The position numbers and the translations under genes are program-made. This document shows, one piece after another, positions 8,660 to 18,228 of a DNA stretch of 64,000 nt. Location of the stretch: NCBI RefSeq assembly GCF_019443505.1, contig NZ_CP080377.1:5394001-5458000 (forward strand), in the 5' to 3' direction. How positions within the stretch are numbered: the stretch's first letter is position 1; each line of letters starts with the position of its first letter. The notes under the pieces were generated by a model. That model was not told the DNA's origin. It saw only the letters and a program-made list of their open reading frames with translations, and ran no database searches. Source of the stretch: Janthinobacterium sp. PAMC25594. Lineage in GTDB: Bacteria > Pseudomonadota > Gammaproteobacteria > Burkholderiales > Burkholderiaceae_D.

Positions 8660-10162
8660 CTAGGCCGCGTCTGGCGGCGGCCCGCTGTGCGCGGGCGCAC
8701 TGGCTGCAGCCGCTATTATCGCCTCTCGCGGCGTGGTCAGCCGGATTTTTATGCTCAGGAGGGTGCCGCCATCGGGCCCGTCCACCAGGCTCAGGGTGCC
8801 GCCCAGCGCGGCGGCGCGTTCGGCCATGCCGCGGATGCCGAACGACTGCGGCTTGGCGCGGTCGGACAGGCGCATGCCGACGCCATTGTCGGCGATCGAC
8901 AGGCTGATATGCTGGCGCTGCCGGGCCAGGCGCACGCTGACCTTGCTCGCTTGCGCATGCTTGGCGATATTCGTCAGCGCCTCCTGGGCGATGCGGAACA
9001 GACTGGTCGCCTGGTCCAGTTCCAGGTCGATATGCTGGCGGTTGGAAATGAATTCGCATTCGATGCCGGCCTGGCGCGCGAATTCCTTCACCTGCCAGTC
9101 CAGCGCGGCAACCAGGCCCAGGTCCAGCATGGAGGGGCGCAAGTCCAGCGAAATGCGGTGCACGGCGTCGATGCTGCGGTCGACCAGGGCATCGACATAG
9201 TCGGCTTTTTCCTGCAGCAGCGGGTCGTCCGGCGGCAGGCGGCGCGCCAGCATGGCCAGCGCCATCTTGATCGCCGTCAAATTGCCGCCCAGGTCATCGT
9301 GCAGTTCGCGCGCCAGGCGCGTGCGTTCGTGTTCCTTGACCTTGTCGATATGCGCCGTCAGCTCGGCCAGGCGCGCGCGCGACTGGCGCACTTCGATCTG
9401 TTCCAGCCGGCTTTCCGTGATATTCGTCATGATGCCTTCCCACTGCACCGTGCCGTCGGCCAGCGCGCGCGGCGTGGAGCGCAGGTTGATCCATTTGACA
9501 TCCTTCCAGGCATCGATCCAGATGCGGCCTTCCCAGTTCCAGCTCCACAAGGCGTTTTTTGACGCCTGCATCGACTCCAGATACGAGGCGCGGTCGTCGG
9601 CCAGGATCAGCTGGTAGAACAGTTCCGGGCGCGCGTGCAGCTGTGCCGGCTCCAGGCCCAGCAGCGCCTGGCAGCCGTCGCTCAGGTAGGCAAACGATGC
9701 CCGTCCATCCGCATGCAGGCAGAACTGGTACACCAGGCCCGGCGTGTTCGAGACGATGGCGTTGAAGCGCGACTGCACCTGCGCCAGGGCGGCGGCCGTC
9801 GCCTGCGGCGTGCGCAAGTCTTCGCCCTCGGCCAGCAGCAGGGCGCGCCCCTGGCGCTGGGCGCGCGACAGGTGCAGGCTGAGCGAATACAGGCTGCCAT
9901 CGCGGCGCCGTTGCTGCACGTGCAGCCGGACTTGCGCGCCGATGCTGTCGTCCAGGGTGGCCAGCACGGCGGCCAGCTGCTGCGCGTCGAGCTGCGGCGC
10001 CAGCGTGAAGGGCGTCATCGCCAGCAATTGCTTGCGCGCGTACTGCAAGTTGTCGCAGGCGGCATTGTTAGCGTCCAGCAATTGCAAGCTGGCCGCGTCG
10101 TACAGGTAGATTTCCGGCGCCGCCGCGCGCAGGGCGGGGGCGAGCCGGGGAGTATCGTGCAT
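8660..10162 (-). CDS. PAS-domain sensor histidine kinase (HisKA_3 type)
   Basis: About 500 residues. Two PAS-like regions (about 20-135 and 145-260) are followed by a HisKA_3 dimerisation domain with 'ARELHDDLGGNLTAI' (phospho-His near 285) and a HATPase_c domain with 'DNGVGM' and 'SFGIRGMAERAAALGG'. There is no membrane segment, so it is a cytoplasmic sensor. It is the likely partner of the response regulator downstream. I chose the ATG at 10162, which has AAAGG seven bases upstream; an in-frame ATG at 10180 overlaps the stop of the preceding membrane-protein gene by one base and lacks a good ribosome site. Confidence 0.9.
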   Translation of the reverse strand: MHDTPRLAPALRAAAPEIYLYDAASLQLLDANNAACDNLQYARKQLLAMTPFTLAPQLDAQQLAAVLATLDDSIGAQVRLHVQQRRRDGSLYSLSLHLSRAQRQGRALLLAEGEDLRTPQATAAALAQVQSRFNAIVSNTPGLVYQFCLHADGRASFAYLSDGCQALLGLEPAQLHARPELFYQLILADDRASYLESMQASKNALWSWNWEGRIWIDAWKDVKWINLRSTPRALADGTVQWEGIMTNITESRLEQIEVRQSRARLAELTAHIDKVKEHERTRLARELHDDLGGNLTAIKMALAMLARRLPPDDPLLQEKADYVDALVDRSIDAVHRISLDLRPSMLDLGLVAALDWQVKEFARQAGIECEFISNRQHIDLELDQATSLFRIAQEALTNIAKHAQASKVSVRLARQRQHISLSIADNGVGMRLSDRAKPQSFGIRGMAERAAALGGTLSLVDGPDGGTLLSIKIRLTTPREAIIAAAASAPAHSGPPPDAA

Positions 10163-10179
10163 GGGATGGCCTTTCTTCA

Positions 10180-10767
10180 TCAGCGGCGGGCGCGCCAGAA
10201 GGCGGCGAAGCGGCGCAGCACTCTGGCCGGGCGGGAATTATGACGGCCTGGCGGGCCCTTGTGCAAGCGCTGCCACCAGGCGCGGCGGGCGCGGCCCAGC
10301 GCGGCCGACAGGCGGCTGACCCTGCGCCACGGGCGCGTGGCGCGCAGGCGGGCGATCCAGCGGTCCTTGGTTTCCATGAACCGGCCATGCCAGCGGGCAA
10401 ACCACGGCAAACTGAGCAGGGTAGGGCGCGTCAGGTTGTACAGGCGCGCGACGGCGGCCGCGCCGCCCAGCTTGGCGAGGACGATCACGCCGATGCCGGA
10501 AAACGCATGGCCGCGCGCGATCGCCAGCAGGGCCAGCAGCTTGACGGGAAACAGCAGCACGGCCGGCAGCACGAAGATGGCCAGCGCCCAGTACGGCGGC
10601 AGGCGCTTGATCCACGCTTCCAGCGCATGCAGCGGTGGAAATTGCGCCACCACCTGCATGATGCGCGCACCGGTGGCCCACAGCCATTCCTCGATCAGCA
10701 GGCAGATGGCGGCCAGGTAGACCAGCGGCGCGAACAGCCAGCGCCTGACTCTGTAGAATTTTTTCAT
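10180..10767 (-). CDS. Unrecognised membrane protein, 195 aa
   Basis: I do not recognise the family. The protein has a basic N-terminus, two or three hydrophobic segments (about residues 10-30, 58-80 and 80-105) and a very Arg/Trp-rich C-terminal third that should stay in the cytoplasm. The start at 10767 ('MKKFYRVRRW') fits a membrane protein better than the upstream in-frame Met at 10842. Its stop touches the start region of the histidine kinase, so the two are probably translationally coupled and it could be an accessory membrane partner. That is inference from layout only. Confidence 0.7.
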   Translation of the reverse strand: MKKFYRVRRWLFAPLVYLAAICLLIEEWLWATGARIMQVVAQFPPLHALEAWIKRLPPYWALAIFVLPAVLLFPVKLLALLAIARGHAFSGIGVIVLAKLGGAAAVARLYNLTRPTLLSLPWFARWHGRFMETKDRWIARLRATRPWRRVSRLSAALGRARRAWWQRLHKGPPGRHNSRPARVLRRFAAFWRARR

Positions 10768-10883
10768 CCGTCTCCGTGTGGCGCTCCGGTATGGCTGCCA
10801 TTGCCTCGATGATACGTCAAAAAAGCCCGGCTGCCCCCGCATCCGGTGTGCCCGTGGCTCCCTGGCGGGGCTACAATAGGCGG

Positions 10884-11450
10884 ATGAATAAAGCCTTTGT
10901 AAAAGAATCCGACAACGACGACGATGAAGAAGCGGCCGCGCTGGCGCTGGCCATTCCCGCCGGTGCCAAGAATTACATTACGCCGGCCGGCTACCAGCGC
11001 ATCAAGGAAGAGCTGCTGCAGCTGATCGACGTCGACCGTCCGGAAGTGGTGCGCATCGTGCATTGGGCGGCGTCGAATGGCGACCGCTCGGAAAATGGCG
11101 ACTATATCTATGGCAAGCGCCGGCTGCGCGAAATCGACCGCCGCATCCGCTTCCTGACGAAACGCATGGACCTGGCCGCCATCGTCGACCCCAGCGTGCA
11201 CCATGGCAACGACCAGGTGTTTTTCGGCGCCACGGTAACCTACCGCACCAGCGACGGCGCAACGCACACCATCACCATCGTCGGCATCGATGAATTCGAC
11301 CCCCTGAACGGCAAGATCAGCTGGGTCTCGCCGATGGCCCGCACCATCACCAAGGCGCGCGAGGGCGACCTCATCACCCTCAACACGCCGCAGGGCGAGC
11401 AGGAGCTGGAGTTGCTGGAAGTGACGTATCCGGCGCCGGGGGAAGGGTAA
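10884..11450 (+). CDS. greB: Transcription elongation factor GreB
   Basis: A 188-residue GreA/GreB family protein. It enters the RNA polymerase secondary channel and stimulates cleavage of backtracked RNA. The N-terminal coiled-coil carries the acidic tip ('GDRSENGDYIYGKRRLREID'), and the C-terminal domain has the family 'FFGATVTY...DGATHTITIVG' and 'GKISWVSPMA' segments; the latter points to GreB rather than GreA. An acidic N-terminal stretch (ESDNDDDEE) extends it slightly. The ATG at 10884 is only seven bases after TACAAT, so the transcript may have almost no leader. It is divergent from the membrane protein gene. Confidence 0.93.
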   Translation: MNKAFVKESDNDDDEEAAALALAIPAGAKNYITPAGYQRIKEELLQLIDVDRPEVVRIVHWAASNGDRSENGDYIYGKRRLREIDRRIRFLTKRMDLAAIVDPSVHHGNDQVFFGATVTYRTSDGATHTITIVGIDEFDPLNGKISWVSPMARTITKAREGDLITLNTPQGEQELELLEVTYPAPGEG

Positions 11451-11521
11451 GCTTGCGGTGACGCAGGGCGCCTGAGGCGCGCGCGGGCACAATGATCATT
11501 CAGTTGGCATCAGGAGTTGCC

Positions 11522-12166
11522 ATGCCCCGTCGCCTCCGGCTTGTCTTGCCCGGCGTTCCGCTGCATGTGGTGCAGCGTGGAGTGAATCGCCAAGCATGCT
11601 TTCTTGATGGGCAGGATAAGCAGCGCTATCTTGACTATCTGCGTAGTTGTTTGGCGCTTGCGCCGTGCTATCTGCATGCGTATGTGGTCATGAGCAATCA
11701 TGTGCATCTTTTGCTTTCCACGCAAAGTACAGACTCCTTGTCGTCGATGATGAAAATGCTGAACCAGCGTTATGTGCAGTATTTCAACTGGCGTTATGGT
11801 CGCACCGGCAGCTTGTGGGAAGGCCGCTACAAATCCTGCCTGGTGCAGAGCGAGCGTTATTTATTGATTTGCCAGCGCTATATCGAATTGAATCCCGTCA
11901 GGGCCGGTATCGTGGCATTACCTGGGCAATATTGTTGGTCCAGCTATCGGAGCAACGCACAGGGTATGCATGATGATTTGCTGTCCCCGCATTCCTTGTA
12001 TTTGATGCTTGGGCATGATGCGTTTGAACGGCAAAAAACATACCAGTCGTTATTCCAGGATGCATTAGGCGAGAGTTGCATCGGGCAACTGCGAGAAGCA
12101 GTCAATGCTGAATTTGCGCTAGGAGATCAGGCGTTTTTACGGCGCGTTGCAGAACTGAGCCGGTAG
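11522..12166 (+). CDS. REP-associated tyrosine transposase (RAYT, Y1_Tnp family)
   Basis: A 214-residue single-copy-type transposase related to IS200/IS605 TnpA. It shows the N-terminal 'PRRLRLVLPGVPLHVVQRG' of RAYTs, the HUH metal motif in 'MSNHVHLLL' and the family segment 'RYIELNPVRAGIV'. RAYTs are domesticated HUH nucleases thought to process REP/REPIN palindromes rather than mobilise themselves. The start at 11522 has AGGAG six bases upstream. A 27-bp perfect palindrome lies 16 bp after the stop, and a second copy of its family lies near 25.5 kb. GC content looks lower than in the neighbours. Confidence 0.9.
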   Translation: MPRRLRLVLPGVPLHVVQRGVNRQACFLDGQDKQRYLDYLRSCLALAPCYLHAYVVMSNHVHLLLSTQSTDSLSSMMKMLNQRYVQYFNWRYGRTGSLWEGRYKSCLVQSERYLLICQRYIELNPVRAGIVALPGQYCWSSYRSNAQGMHDDLLSPHSLYLMLGHDAFERQKTYQSLFQDALGESCIGQLREAVNAEFALGDQAFLRRVAELSR

Positions 12167-12180
12167 TCCGCAGCGGAGAT

Positions 12181-12216
12181 CCGGGGTCAGACCCGCCGGG
12201 TCTGACCCCAGCTTTT
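12181..12216. repeat. REP-like palindrome, family 1, copy A (also a probable terminator)
   Basis: GGGGTCAGACCC (12183-12194), GCC, GGGTCTGACCCC (12198-12209): a perfect 12-bp inverted repeat. It is followed on the plus strand by AGCTTTTTG and lies between the convergent RAYT and spoT genes. It shares the frame TCCGGGGTCRGACCC with the copy at 25526-25555. Confidence 0.85.
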
Positions 12217-12227
12217 TGCCGCGTGAA

Positions 12228-14510
12228 TCAGTTGCGCTCGCGCAGGATGCGGTTGACACCGGCGACCCGGCGCACGTTGCGCAGCAGGGCGGCCAGGTGG
12301 ACGCGATCCTTGACCTGCACGGTGAAGCGCAGCTGGTCGAGCACGTTGTCCTTGTCTTCGTCCATGCCCACGTAGATGATGTTGGCGTCGGACTCGCCGA
12401 TTTCGGCGGCGACTCTCGCCAAAATGCCCCGTTCGCTGTTGATCAGCACCTTGATGCGGCAGTCGAAGCGGCGGTTCAGTTCGGTTCCCCAGCGCACGGC
12501 GATCCAGCGGTCCGGCTCCTTGGCGCGCTGGCGTTTCGCTTGCGAGCAGTCGCTCGTGTGCACCAATAGTCCCTGGTCGCGGCGCAGCTGGCCGATGATC
12601 TGGTCGCCGGGAATCGGCAAGCAGCACGGCGCCAGCTGCACCGAGACGCCTTCGGTGCCGCAGATGGTAACGGGGTCGAGTTCGCTGCCGCTATTGTGTT
12701 CCACGGGCATGCTGGCCGCTTCGCCGCCGATCAGGCCGAAGATGTGGCGCGCCACCAGGGTGGCCATGCGCTTGCCGATGCCGATGTCCGCGTACAGCTC
12801 GTCCATGGAATTGGCGCTCGATTCGTTGAGCAGGCGTTCCACCAGCGGCGCCGGCAGGTCGGCATCGATGTTCAGGGTTTGCAGCGCCTGCGACAGCAGC
12901 TGCTGGCCCAGGGCGATCGATTCGGGCAGGTTGATCGTGCGCAGATGGTGGCGGATGGCCGAACGGGCCTTGCCGGTGCGCACGAACGACAGCCACGTCG
13001 GGCTGGGGCGCGACGAGGAATCGGTGATGATCTCGATGATGTCGCCATTGTGCAGCTCGGTGCGCAGCGGCGAGGTTTCGTTGTTGATTTTCACCGCCAC
13101 GGTCTGGTCGCCGATGCCCGTGTGGATCGAGTAGGCGAAGTCGATGGCCGTGGCGCCGCGCGGCAGGGCGATGATCTTCGACTTCGGCGTAAACACGTAG
13201 ACGGAATCGGGGAACAGGTCGACCTTGACGTGTTCGAGGAATTCGGCCGAGTCGCCCGTCTGCTGCTGGATGTCGAGCAGCGATTGTAGCCACGCATGGG
13301 TGCGCTGCTGCAAGTCGGACGGGTTCGATTCGCCGCTCTTGTACAGCCAGTGCGCCGCCACGCCCGATTCGGCCGTGCGGTGCATTTCCTGCGTGCGGAT
13401 CTGGAATTCGACGGGGGTGCCGTATGGGCCGATGACGGTCGTGTGCAGCGACTGGTAGCCGTTCAGCTTGCGAATCGCGATGTAATCCTTGAACTTGCCC
13501 GGCATGGGCTTGTACAGGCTGTGCAGGGTGCCCAGGGTCACGTAACAGTCGGCAAAGCTGCCCACCACCACGCGGAAGCCGTACACGTCCAGCACTTGCG
13601 AAAACGACAAATGCTTGCTGCGCATCTTTTTATAGATGTCGTACAGGGTCTTTTCGCGGCCCGTGACGTCGGCCTCGAGTTCGGCCATGGACAAGGTGCT
13701 TTTCACCGCTTCCATGATCTTGTTGACCACTTCGCGCCGGTTGCCGCGCGCCGCCTTGACGGCTTTCGCCAGCGTGCGGTAGCGCATCGGATACAGGTGC
13801 GAGAACGACAGATCCTGCAGCTCGTGGTAAATATTGTTCAGGCCGAGGCGGTGCGCGATCGGCACGTACACTTCCATGGTCTCGCTGGCGATGCGGCGTT
13901 TTTTGGCCGCCGTCATGAAGTCCAGCGTGCGCATATTGTGCAGGCGGTCGGCCAGTTTGATCAGGATCACGCGCACGTCGGACGCCATGGCCAGCAGCAT
14001 CTTGCGGAAGTTTTCCGCCTGCGCTTCGATCTGGCTCTGGAATTCGATCTTTTCCAGCTTCGACAGGCCGTCGACCAGGTGCGCCACCGGTGCGCCGAAG
14101 CGTTCGATCAATTCTTCCTTCTTGACGTCCTGGTCTTCCATGACGTCGTGCAGCAGGGCGGCCATGATGGCTTGCGCGTCGAGTTTCCAGTCGGCGCAGA
14201 TTTCGGCGACGGCGATCGGATGCGAGATATACGGCTCGCCCGAGCGGCGCATCTGGCCCAGGTGCATTTCGTCGGAGAAGCGGTAGGCTTCCTTGACTTT
14301 TTTCAGGTCGGCGGGGGACAGGTATTCGGCCAGCTTGTCGGCCAGGTGGCTGACGGAGGCCACGCCCAAGGCGGGTGCTGGCGGTGTCGCGGAGGTGGTC
14401 CCGGCGGACGTGCCAGCACCGGACGCGGAAGCGCCCTGTGCTTTTGCCGCCTGGCGCGAGGCCAGCGGCGGCAGTGATGCGGAAGTCGTGTCGGCTGGAG
14501 TCAGACTCAT
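12228..14510 (-). CDS. spoT: Bifunctional (p)ppGpp synthetase/hydrolase SpoT
   Basis: A 760-residue long RelA/SpoT homologue. Domains in order: HD hydrolase (about 60-210) with 'AALLHDVMED' near 120, synthetase (about 250-370) with 'GYQSLHTTV' near 352, TGS (about 415-475, 'ATAIDFAYSIHTGIGDQ'), a helical/zinc-finger-like region with 'HTSDCSQAK', and a C-terminal ACT domain ending 'GVNRILRERN'. The intact HD pair indicates hydrolase activity, so this is SpoT/Rel rather than RelA. The first ~45 residues are low-complexity Ala/Ser/Thr. It follows gmk and rpoZ in the order also found in E. coli. Confidence 0.96.
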   Translation of the reverse strand: MSLTPADTTSASLPPLASRQAAKAQGASASGAGTSAGTTSATPPAPALGVASVSHLADKLAEYLSPADLKKVKEAYRFSDEMHLGQMRRSGEPYISHPIAVAEICADWKLDAQAIMAALLHDVMEDQDVKKEELIERFGAPVAHLVDGLSKLEKIEFQSQIEAQAENFRKMLLAMASDVRVILIKLADRLHNMRTLDFMTAAKKRRIASETMEVYVPIAHRLGLNNIYHELQDLSFSHLYPMRYRTLAKAVKAARGNRREVVNKIMEAVKSTLSMAELEADVTGREKTLYDIYKKMRSKHLSFSQVLDVYGFRVVVGSFADCYVTLGTLHSLYKPMPGKFKDYIAIRKLNGYQSLHTTVIGPYGTPVEFQIRTQEMHRTAESGVAAHWLYKSGESNPSDLQQRTHAWLQSLLDIQQQTGDSAEFLEHVKVDLFPDSVYVFTPKSKIIALPRGATAIDFAYSIHTGIGDQTVAVKINNETSPLRTELHNGDIIEIITDSSSRPSPTWLSFVRTGKARSAIRHHLRTINLPESIALGQQLLSQALQTLNIDADLPAPLVERLLNESSANSMDELYADIGIGKRMATLVARHIFGLIGGEAASMPVEHNSGSELDPVTICGTEGVSVQLAPCCLPIPGDQIIGQLRRDQGLLVHTSDCSQAKRQRAKEPDRWIAVRWGTELNRRFDCRIKVLINSERGILARVAAEIGESDANIIYVGMDEDKDNVLDQLRFTVQVKDRVHLAALLRNVRRVAGVNRILRERN

Positions 14511-14592
14511 AAAACGTCGCGTTGCTTTACAGTGTGAATAAACGATACGGTAGAACCAGGGGTCAGCACTGTTCCGGCACGCGGCTTCCCAA

Positions 14593-14796
14593 TTACATCG
14601 GGACCTTTTTCAGCATTTCGATGCCAACTTTACCGGCAGCGATTTCGCGCAGTGCGACAACGGTAGGCTTGTCCTTGGCTTCCACTTTTGGGGTGTGGCC
14701 TTGCAACAACTGACGTGCGCGATAGGTCGCAGCCAGGGTCAGCTGGAAACGGTTAGGGATCTGCTTCAGGCAATCTTCGATTGTGATACGGGCCAT
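14593..14796 (-). CDS. rpoZ: RNA polymerase omega subunit
   Basis: A 67-residue protein starting '[20 protein letters not shown]', the signature of the omega subunit, which binds the beta-prime C-terminus, aids polymerase assembly and forms part of a ppGpp site. The start at 14796 gives the normal length; an upstream in-frame Met would add an unconserved 38-residue extension. It lies between gmk and spoT on the same strand, a widespread arrangement linking omega to ppGpp metabolism. Confidence 0.96.
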   Translation of the reverse strand: MARITIEDCLKQIPNRFQLTLAATYRARQLLQGHTPKVEAKDKPTVVALREIAAGKVGIEMLKKVPM

Positions 14797-14848
14797 GGTA
14801 ACTCCTAAAATTTTTGCGTGGTGCTGTGTGAATTGGCGTGCAGGCTGA

Positions 14849-15487
14849 TTACTCTGCGTGCAGGCCCAGCTGGGCGAATAGCGATGCGTTGCGGGCCGCT
14901 TGTTGCGCAAACCGGCAACGGGCCGCTCTCACGATCGCGCTCAGTTCGGACGAAGCGACCGTAAACTCTTCATTGATAATAACATACTCGAACTCGGGAG
15001 CGTGTGCGATTTCGCCGCCGGCCGCCAGCAGGCGGCGCGTGATCACGTGCGGCTCGTCCTGGCCGCGCTTGTTCAGGCGCTCTTCCAGCGCATCGATCGA
15101 TGGCGGCAGGATGAAAATACCGGCCGCGCGGGGGAATTGCTTGCGCACCTGGCGCGCGCCCTGCCAGTCGATTTCCAGCAGGATGTCGGTGCCAGCGGCC
15201 ATTTGCTGTTCCACCATGATGCGCGAGGTGCCATAGTAATTGCCATGCACTTCCGCCCATTCCAGGAACTCGCCCTGGTCGGCGCGCGCGACAAAGTCTT
15301 CCGCCGTCGTGAAGTAGTACTCGCGGCCGTGCTGCTCGCCCGGACGGGGCGCGCGCGTGGTGGTCGAGATCGACAGTTTGATGCCGGGCTCTTGCGCCAG
15401 CAATGCATTGACCAGTGTCGATTTGCCGGCGCCCGATGGCGCGGCGACCACGAACAGGCTGCCGGAGAAGGCGGTAGGGTGGCTCAT
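14849..15487 (-). CDS. gmk: Guanylate kinase
   Basis: A 212-residue kinase converting GMP to GDP with ATP. The P-loop '[14 protein letters not shown]' is at about residues 15-28, followed by the GMP-binding 'TTRAPRPGE' and 'GREYYFTT'. '[14 protein letters not shown]' and the lid region are intact. Length is normal. It is the first gene of gmk-rpoZ-spoT; yicC lies upstream on the same strand. Confidence 0.97.
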   Translation of the reverse strand: MSHPTAFSGSLFVVAAPSGAGKSTLVNALLAQEPGIKLSISTTTRAPRPGEQHGREYYFTTAEDFVARADQGEFLEWAEVHGNYYGTSRIMVEQQMAAGTDILLEIDWQGARQVRKQFPRAAGIFILPPSIDALEERLNKRGQDEPHVITRRLLAAGGEIAHAPEFEYVIINEEFTVASSELSAIVRAARCRFAQQAARNASLFAQLGLHAE

Positions 15488-15607
15488 GCGGATCTTTCAA
15501 TAATCGTGTTGTTGGCGCCGATGCTCGCGCAGGCGGCGCCCAATCCGGTATTTTACCAAGAGGCAAGGCTGTGAGCCAGTCCCAAAGAGGCCGGCATGGC
15601 TGGCGGC

Positions 15608-16513
15608 TTACTCCAGGTTCTGCACCTGTTCGCGCATCTGCTCGATCAGCAGCTTCAAGTCCATCGAGGCGTCGGCCAGTTCCTTGACGGATGCCTTGGC
15701 GCCCAGCGTATTGGCTTCGCGATTCAGTTCCTGCATCATGAAGTCGAGGCGCTTGCCCACTTGCCCGCCCTTGGTGAGGATGTGGCGCGTTTCGCCCAGG
15801 TGGGCCGACAGGCGCGCCAGTTCTTCCGAGACGTCGATGCGGATGCCGTACAAAATGACTTCCTGGCGGATGCGCTCCATGGCGTCCTGGCGCGACAGGG
15901 CCGAATTCGAGCCCTGGCTGGCCAGGCCCAGCGCATCCTGCATGCGCTCGATGGCTTTTTGCTGGAAGGCCGCCACCACTTGCGGAATCAAGGGCGTGAT
16001 GCGCTTGACGATGGCTTCCATCGCTTCGATGCGCGACACCAGCACCGCTTCGAGCGCCGCGCCTTCGCGCTTGCGGCTGTCGACGAAGGCCGCCACGGTG
16101 CGTTTGGTCAGCGCGCCCACGTCCGCCTGCAGGGACTCTTGCCCCACTTGCGCTTCTTCGATGACGCCAGGCCAGCGCAGCAGTTCGGCCACCGTCATGA
16201 CGGGGGCGGAGACAAAATGCTGGCCCACTTCGTTTTGCAGGCGCGCCAGTTCGGCCAGCAGGGGCACGTTCAGCGCCTGCGTGCCGGCGGTCGCGGCCTT
16301 GCGGCCAAAGCTCAGGCGTACCTCGACTTTGCCGCGCGTGATGGCGGACATGACGGCGGCGCGCAAGTCAGGCTCCAGCGCCCGCAGATCGTCGTTGATG
16401 CGGAATTGCAGGTCGAGAAAGCGCGAGTTGACGCTCTTGATTTCAATTGTCAGTGTGCCTGCAGCACCTTCGCTGGTGGCAACCGCGTAGCCTGTCATGC
16501 TTGAAATGCTCAA
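15608..16513 (-). CDS. yicC: YicC-family endoribonuclease
   Basis: About 301 residues with the YicC N-terminal opening 'SSMTGYA', the central 'EIKSVNSRFLDLQFRI' and a C-terminal DUF1732 region ending 'NREANTLGAKASVKELAD'. E. coli YicC has been shown to have endoribonuclease activity. I chose a TTG start at 16513, which gives the usual MSISSMTGYA-type start and has GGGGA about five bases upstream; the ATG at 16498 would begin inside the conserved motif and the ATG at 16546 adds an unconserved tail. It sits next to gmk, a common pairing. Confidence 0.9.
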   Translation of the reverse strand: MSISSMTGYAVATSEGAAGTLTIEIKSVNSRFLDLQFRINDDLRALEPDLRAAVMSAITRGKVEVRLSFGRKAATAGTQALNVPLLAELARLQNEVGQHFVSAPVMTVAELLRWPGVIEEAQVGQESLQADVGALTKRTVAAFVDSRKREGAALEAVLVSRIEAMEAIVKRITPLIPQVVAAFQQKAIERMQDALGLASQGSNSALSRQDAMERIRQEVILYGIRIDVSEELARLSAHLGETRHILTKGGQVGKRLDFMMQELNREANTLGAKASVKELADASMDLKLLIEQMREQVQNLE

Positions 16514-16776
16514 AGGATTCCCCGATTTGGTCTTGTATACAGTCACTTATACACTTAATCAGCCAGCGCAGGCAATACCGCCCGCGCCGCGAAACAGGAC
16601 CGAACTGCGCGATGGCCTGAAAATTGCTGAATAGTGTGCGTTTTACGGCATTGTAAAGAAAATTGTGTTTGGCGGGGCAGGATTGTAGGGATCTTGTGCG
16701 CGGGCCGCCCTGCGCCGTGGCATGGCGCCGCGGTGGTAAAATCGCGGCCGCAACCCCAATCACACAGGACATCCCC

Positions 16777-17505
16777 ATGACATTTGAATCCCGCCCGAGC
16801 GGCCGCGCCGTCGACGCGCTGCGCGCCATCCGCATCACCCGCCAGTACACCAAGCATGCCGAAGGCTCGGTGCTGATCGAGTGCGGCGACACCAAGGTCA
16901 TCTGCACCGCCAGCATCGAAGACAAGGTGCCGGGTTTCCTGAAGGGCAAGGGCCAGGGCTGGTTGACGGCCGAGTACGGCATGCTGCCGCGCTCGACGCA
17001 CACGCGCATGGACCGCGAAGCGGCGCGCGGCAAGCAGTCCGGCCGTACGCAGGAAATCCAGCGCCTGATCGGCCGCTCGCTGCGCGCCGCCTTCGATCTG
17101 CAGGCCTTCGGCGAACGCACGCTGCACCTCGATTGCGACGTGATCCAGGCCGATGGCGGCACGCGCACGGCCTCGATCACGGGCGCCATGGTGGCCGCGT
17201 ATGATGCGTTTTCGCAGCTGCAGGCGCGCGGCGCGATCGCCGCCATCCCCGTGAAAAGCTTCGTCGCCGCCATCTCGGTGGGCGTCTACCAGGGCATGCC
17301 GGTGCTGGACCTCGACTATGTGGAAGACTCGGGCTGCGACACGGACATGAACGTGGTGATGACGGAAGCGGGCCACTTCATCGAAGTGCAGGGCACGGCT
17401 GAAGGCGCCGCCTTCGACCGCGCCGGCATGAACCGCTTGCTGGACCTGGCGCAGGGCGGCATCGCCGACCTGATCGCCCTGCAAAAGCAATCGCTCGGCA
17501 TGTAA
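16777..17505 (+). CDS. rph: Ribonuclease PH
   Basis: A 242-residue phosphorolytic 3'-5' exoribonuclease that trims tRNA precursors. It has the standard RNase PH features: '[18 protein letters not shown]', '[17 protein letters not shown]' and '[11 protein letters not shown]', and later '[20 protein letters not shown]' (phosphate and catalytic region). Full length, with no truncation like that in E. coli K-12 rph. It is divergent from yicC and lies upstream of rdgB and hemW on the same strand. Confidence 0.97.
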   Translation: MTFESRPSGRAVDALRAIRITRQYTKHAEGSVLIECGDTKVICTASIEDKVPGFLKGKGQGWLTAEYGMLPRSTHTRMDREAARGKQSGRTQEIQRLIGRSLRAAFDLQAFGERTLHLDCDVIQADGGTRTASITGAMVAAYDAFSQLQARGAIAAIPVKSFVAAISVGVYQGMPVLDLDYVEDSGCDTDMNVVMTEAGHFIEVQGTAEGAAFDRAGMNRLLDLAQGGIADLIALQKQSLGM

Positions 17506-17643
17506 TCTTTACCTAGATTTACATGTTATTGCCCGCCGCGCCGGGCAAAAAGCCCACACCTGCCGCCGTTGAGCGCGGCGGCGGGGCGCGGTGAGGGGGG
17601 CGCAAAAGGTTTACAATGTCGGCACTTCAACCGGACTACTGAC

Positions 17644-18228
17644 ATGACCCAACGCCTCATCCTCGCCTCCAACAACGCCGGCAAGCTCAAGGAATTCAAC
17701 GAGCTGCTCTCGACCATCGGTTTTTCCGTCCACGCCCAGGGCGAGTACGCCGTGCCGGAAAGCGACGAACCATTCCACACCTTCGTTGAAAACGCCCTGC
17801 AAAAGGCGCGCCACGCGGCGCGTTTGACGGGTTTGCCGGCGCTGGCCGACGATTCCGGCGTGTGCGTGAATGCGCTCGGCGGCGCGCCGGGCGTGTATTC
17901 GGCCCGCTATGCGGGCGAGCCGAAATCGGACGCCGCCAACAGCGCCAAACTGATCGCCGACCTGGAAGCGCATGCCGACAAGTCCGCGTACTACTACTGC
18001 GTGCTGGTGTACGTGCGCCATGCGGACGACCCGCAACCGGTGATCGCCGACGGCCGCTGGAATGGCGAAATGATCGCCATGGCGCGCGGCACCGGCGGCT
18101 TCGGCTACGATCCGCATTTCTTCATTCCCGCGCTGGGCAAGTGCGCGGCCGAACTGACGTCTGATGAAAAGAACGCGCTGTCGCACCGTGGCCAGGCCCT
18201 GCGCGCGTTGGTGGAAAAACTGCGATGA
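17644..18228 (+). CDS. rdgB: XTP/dITP diphosphatase (RdgB/HAM1)
   Basis: A 194-residue house-cleaning pyrophosphatase that removes dITP, ITP and XTP from the nucleotide pool. Family motifs: 'LASNNAGKLKEF' at the N-terminus (triphosphate binding), 'ALADDSGVCVNALGGAPG' (base and metal site), 'GFGYDPHF' and C-terminal 'LSHRGQALRAL'. The start at 17644 gives the normal length; TACAAT at 17612-17617 is a possible -10. Its TGA overlaps the hemW ATG by 4 nt (ATGA), so the two are translationally coupled. Confidence 0.97.
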   Translation: MTQRLILASNNAGKLKEFNELLSTIGFSVHAQGEYAVPESDEPFHTFVENALQKARHAARLTGLPALADDSGVCVNALGGAPGVYSARYAGEPKSDAANSAKLIADLEAHADKSAYYYCVLVYVRHADDPQPVIADGRWNGEMIAMARGTGGFGYDPHFFIPALGKCAAELTSDEKNALSHRGQALRALVEKLR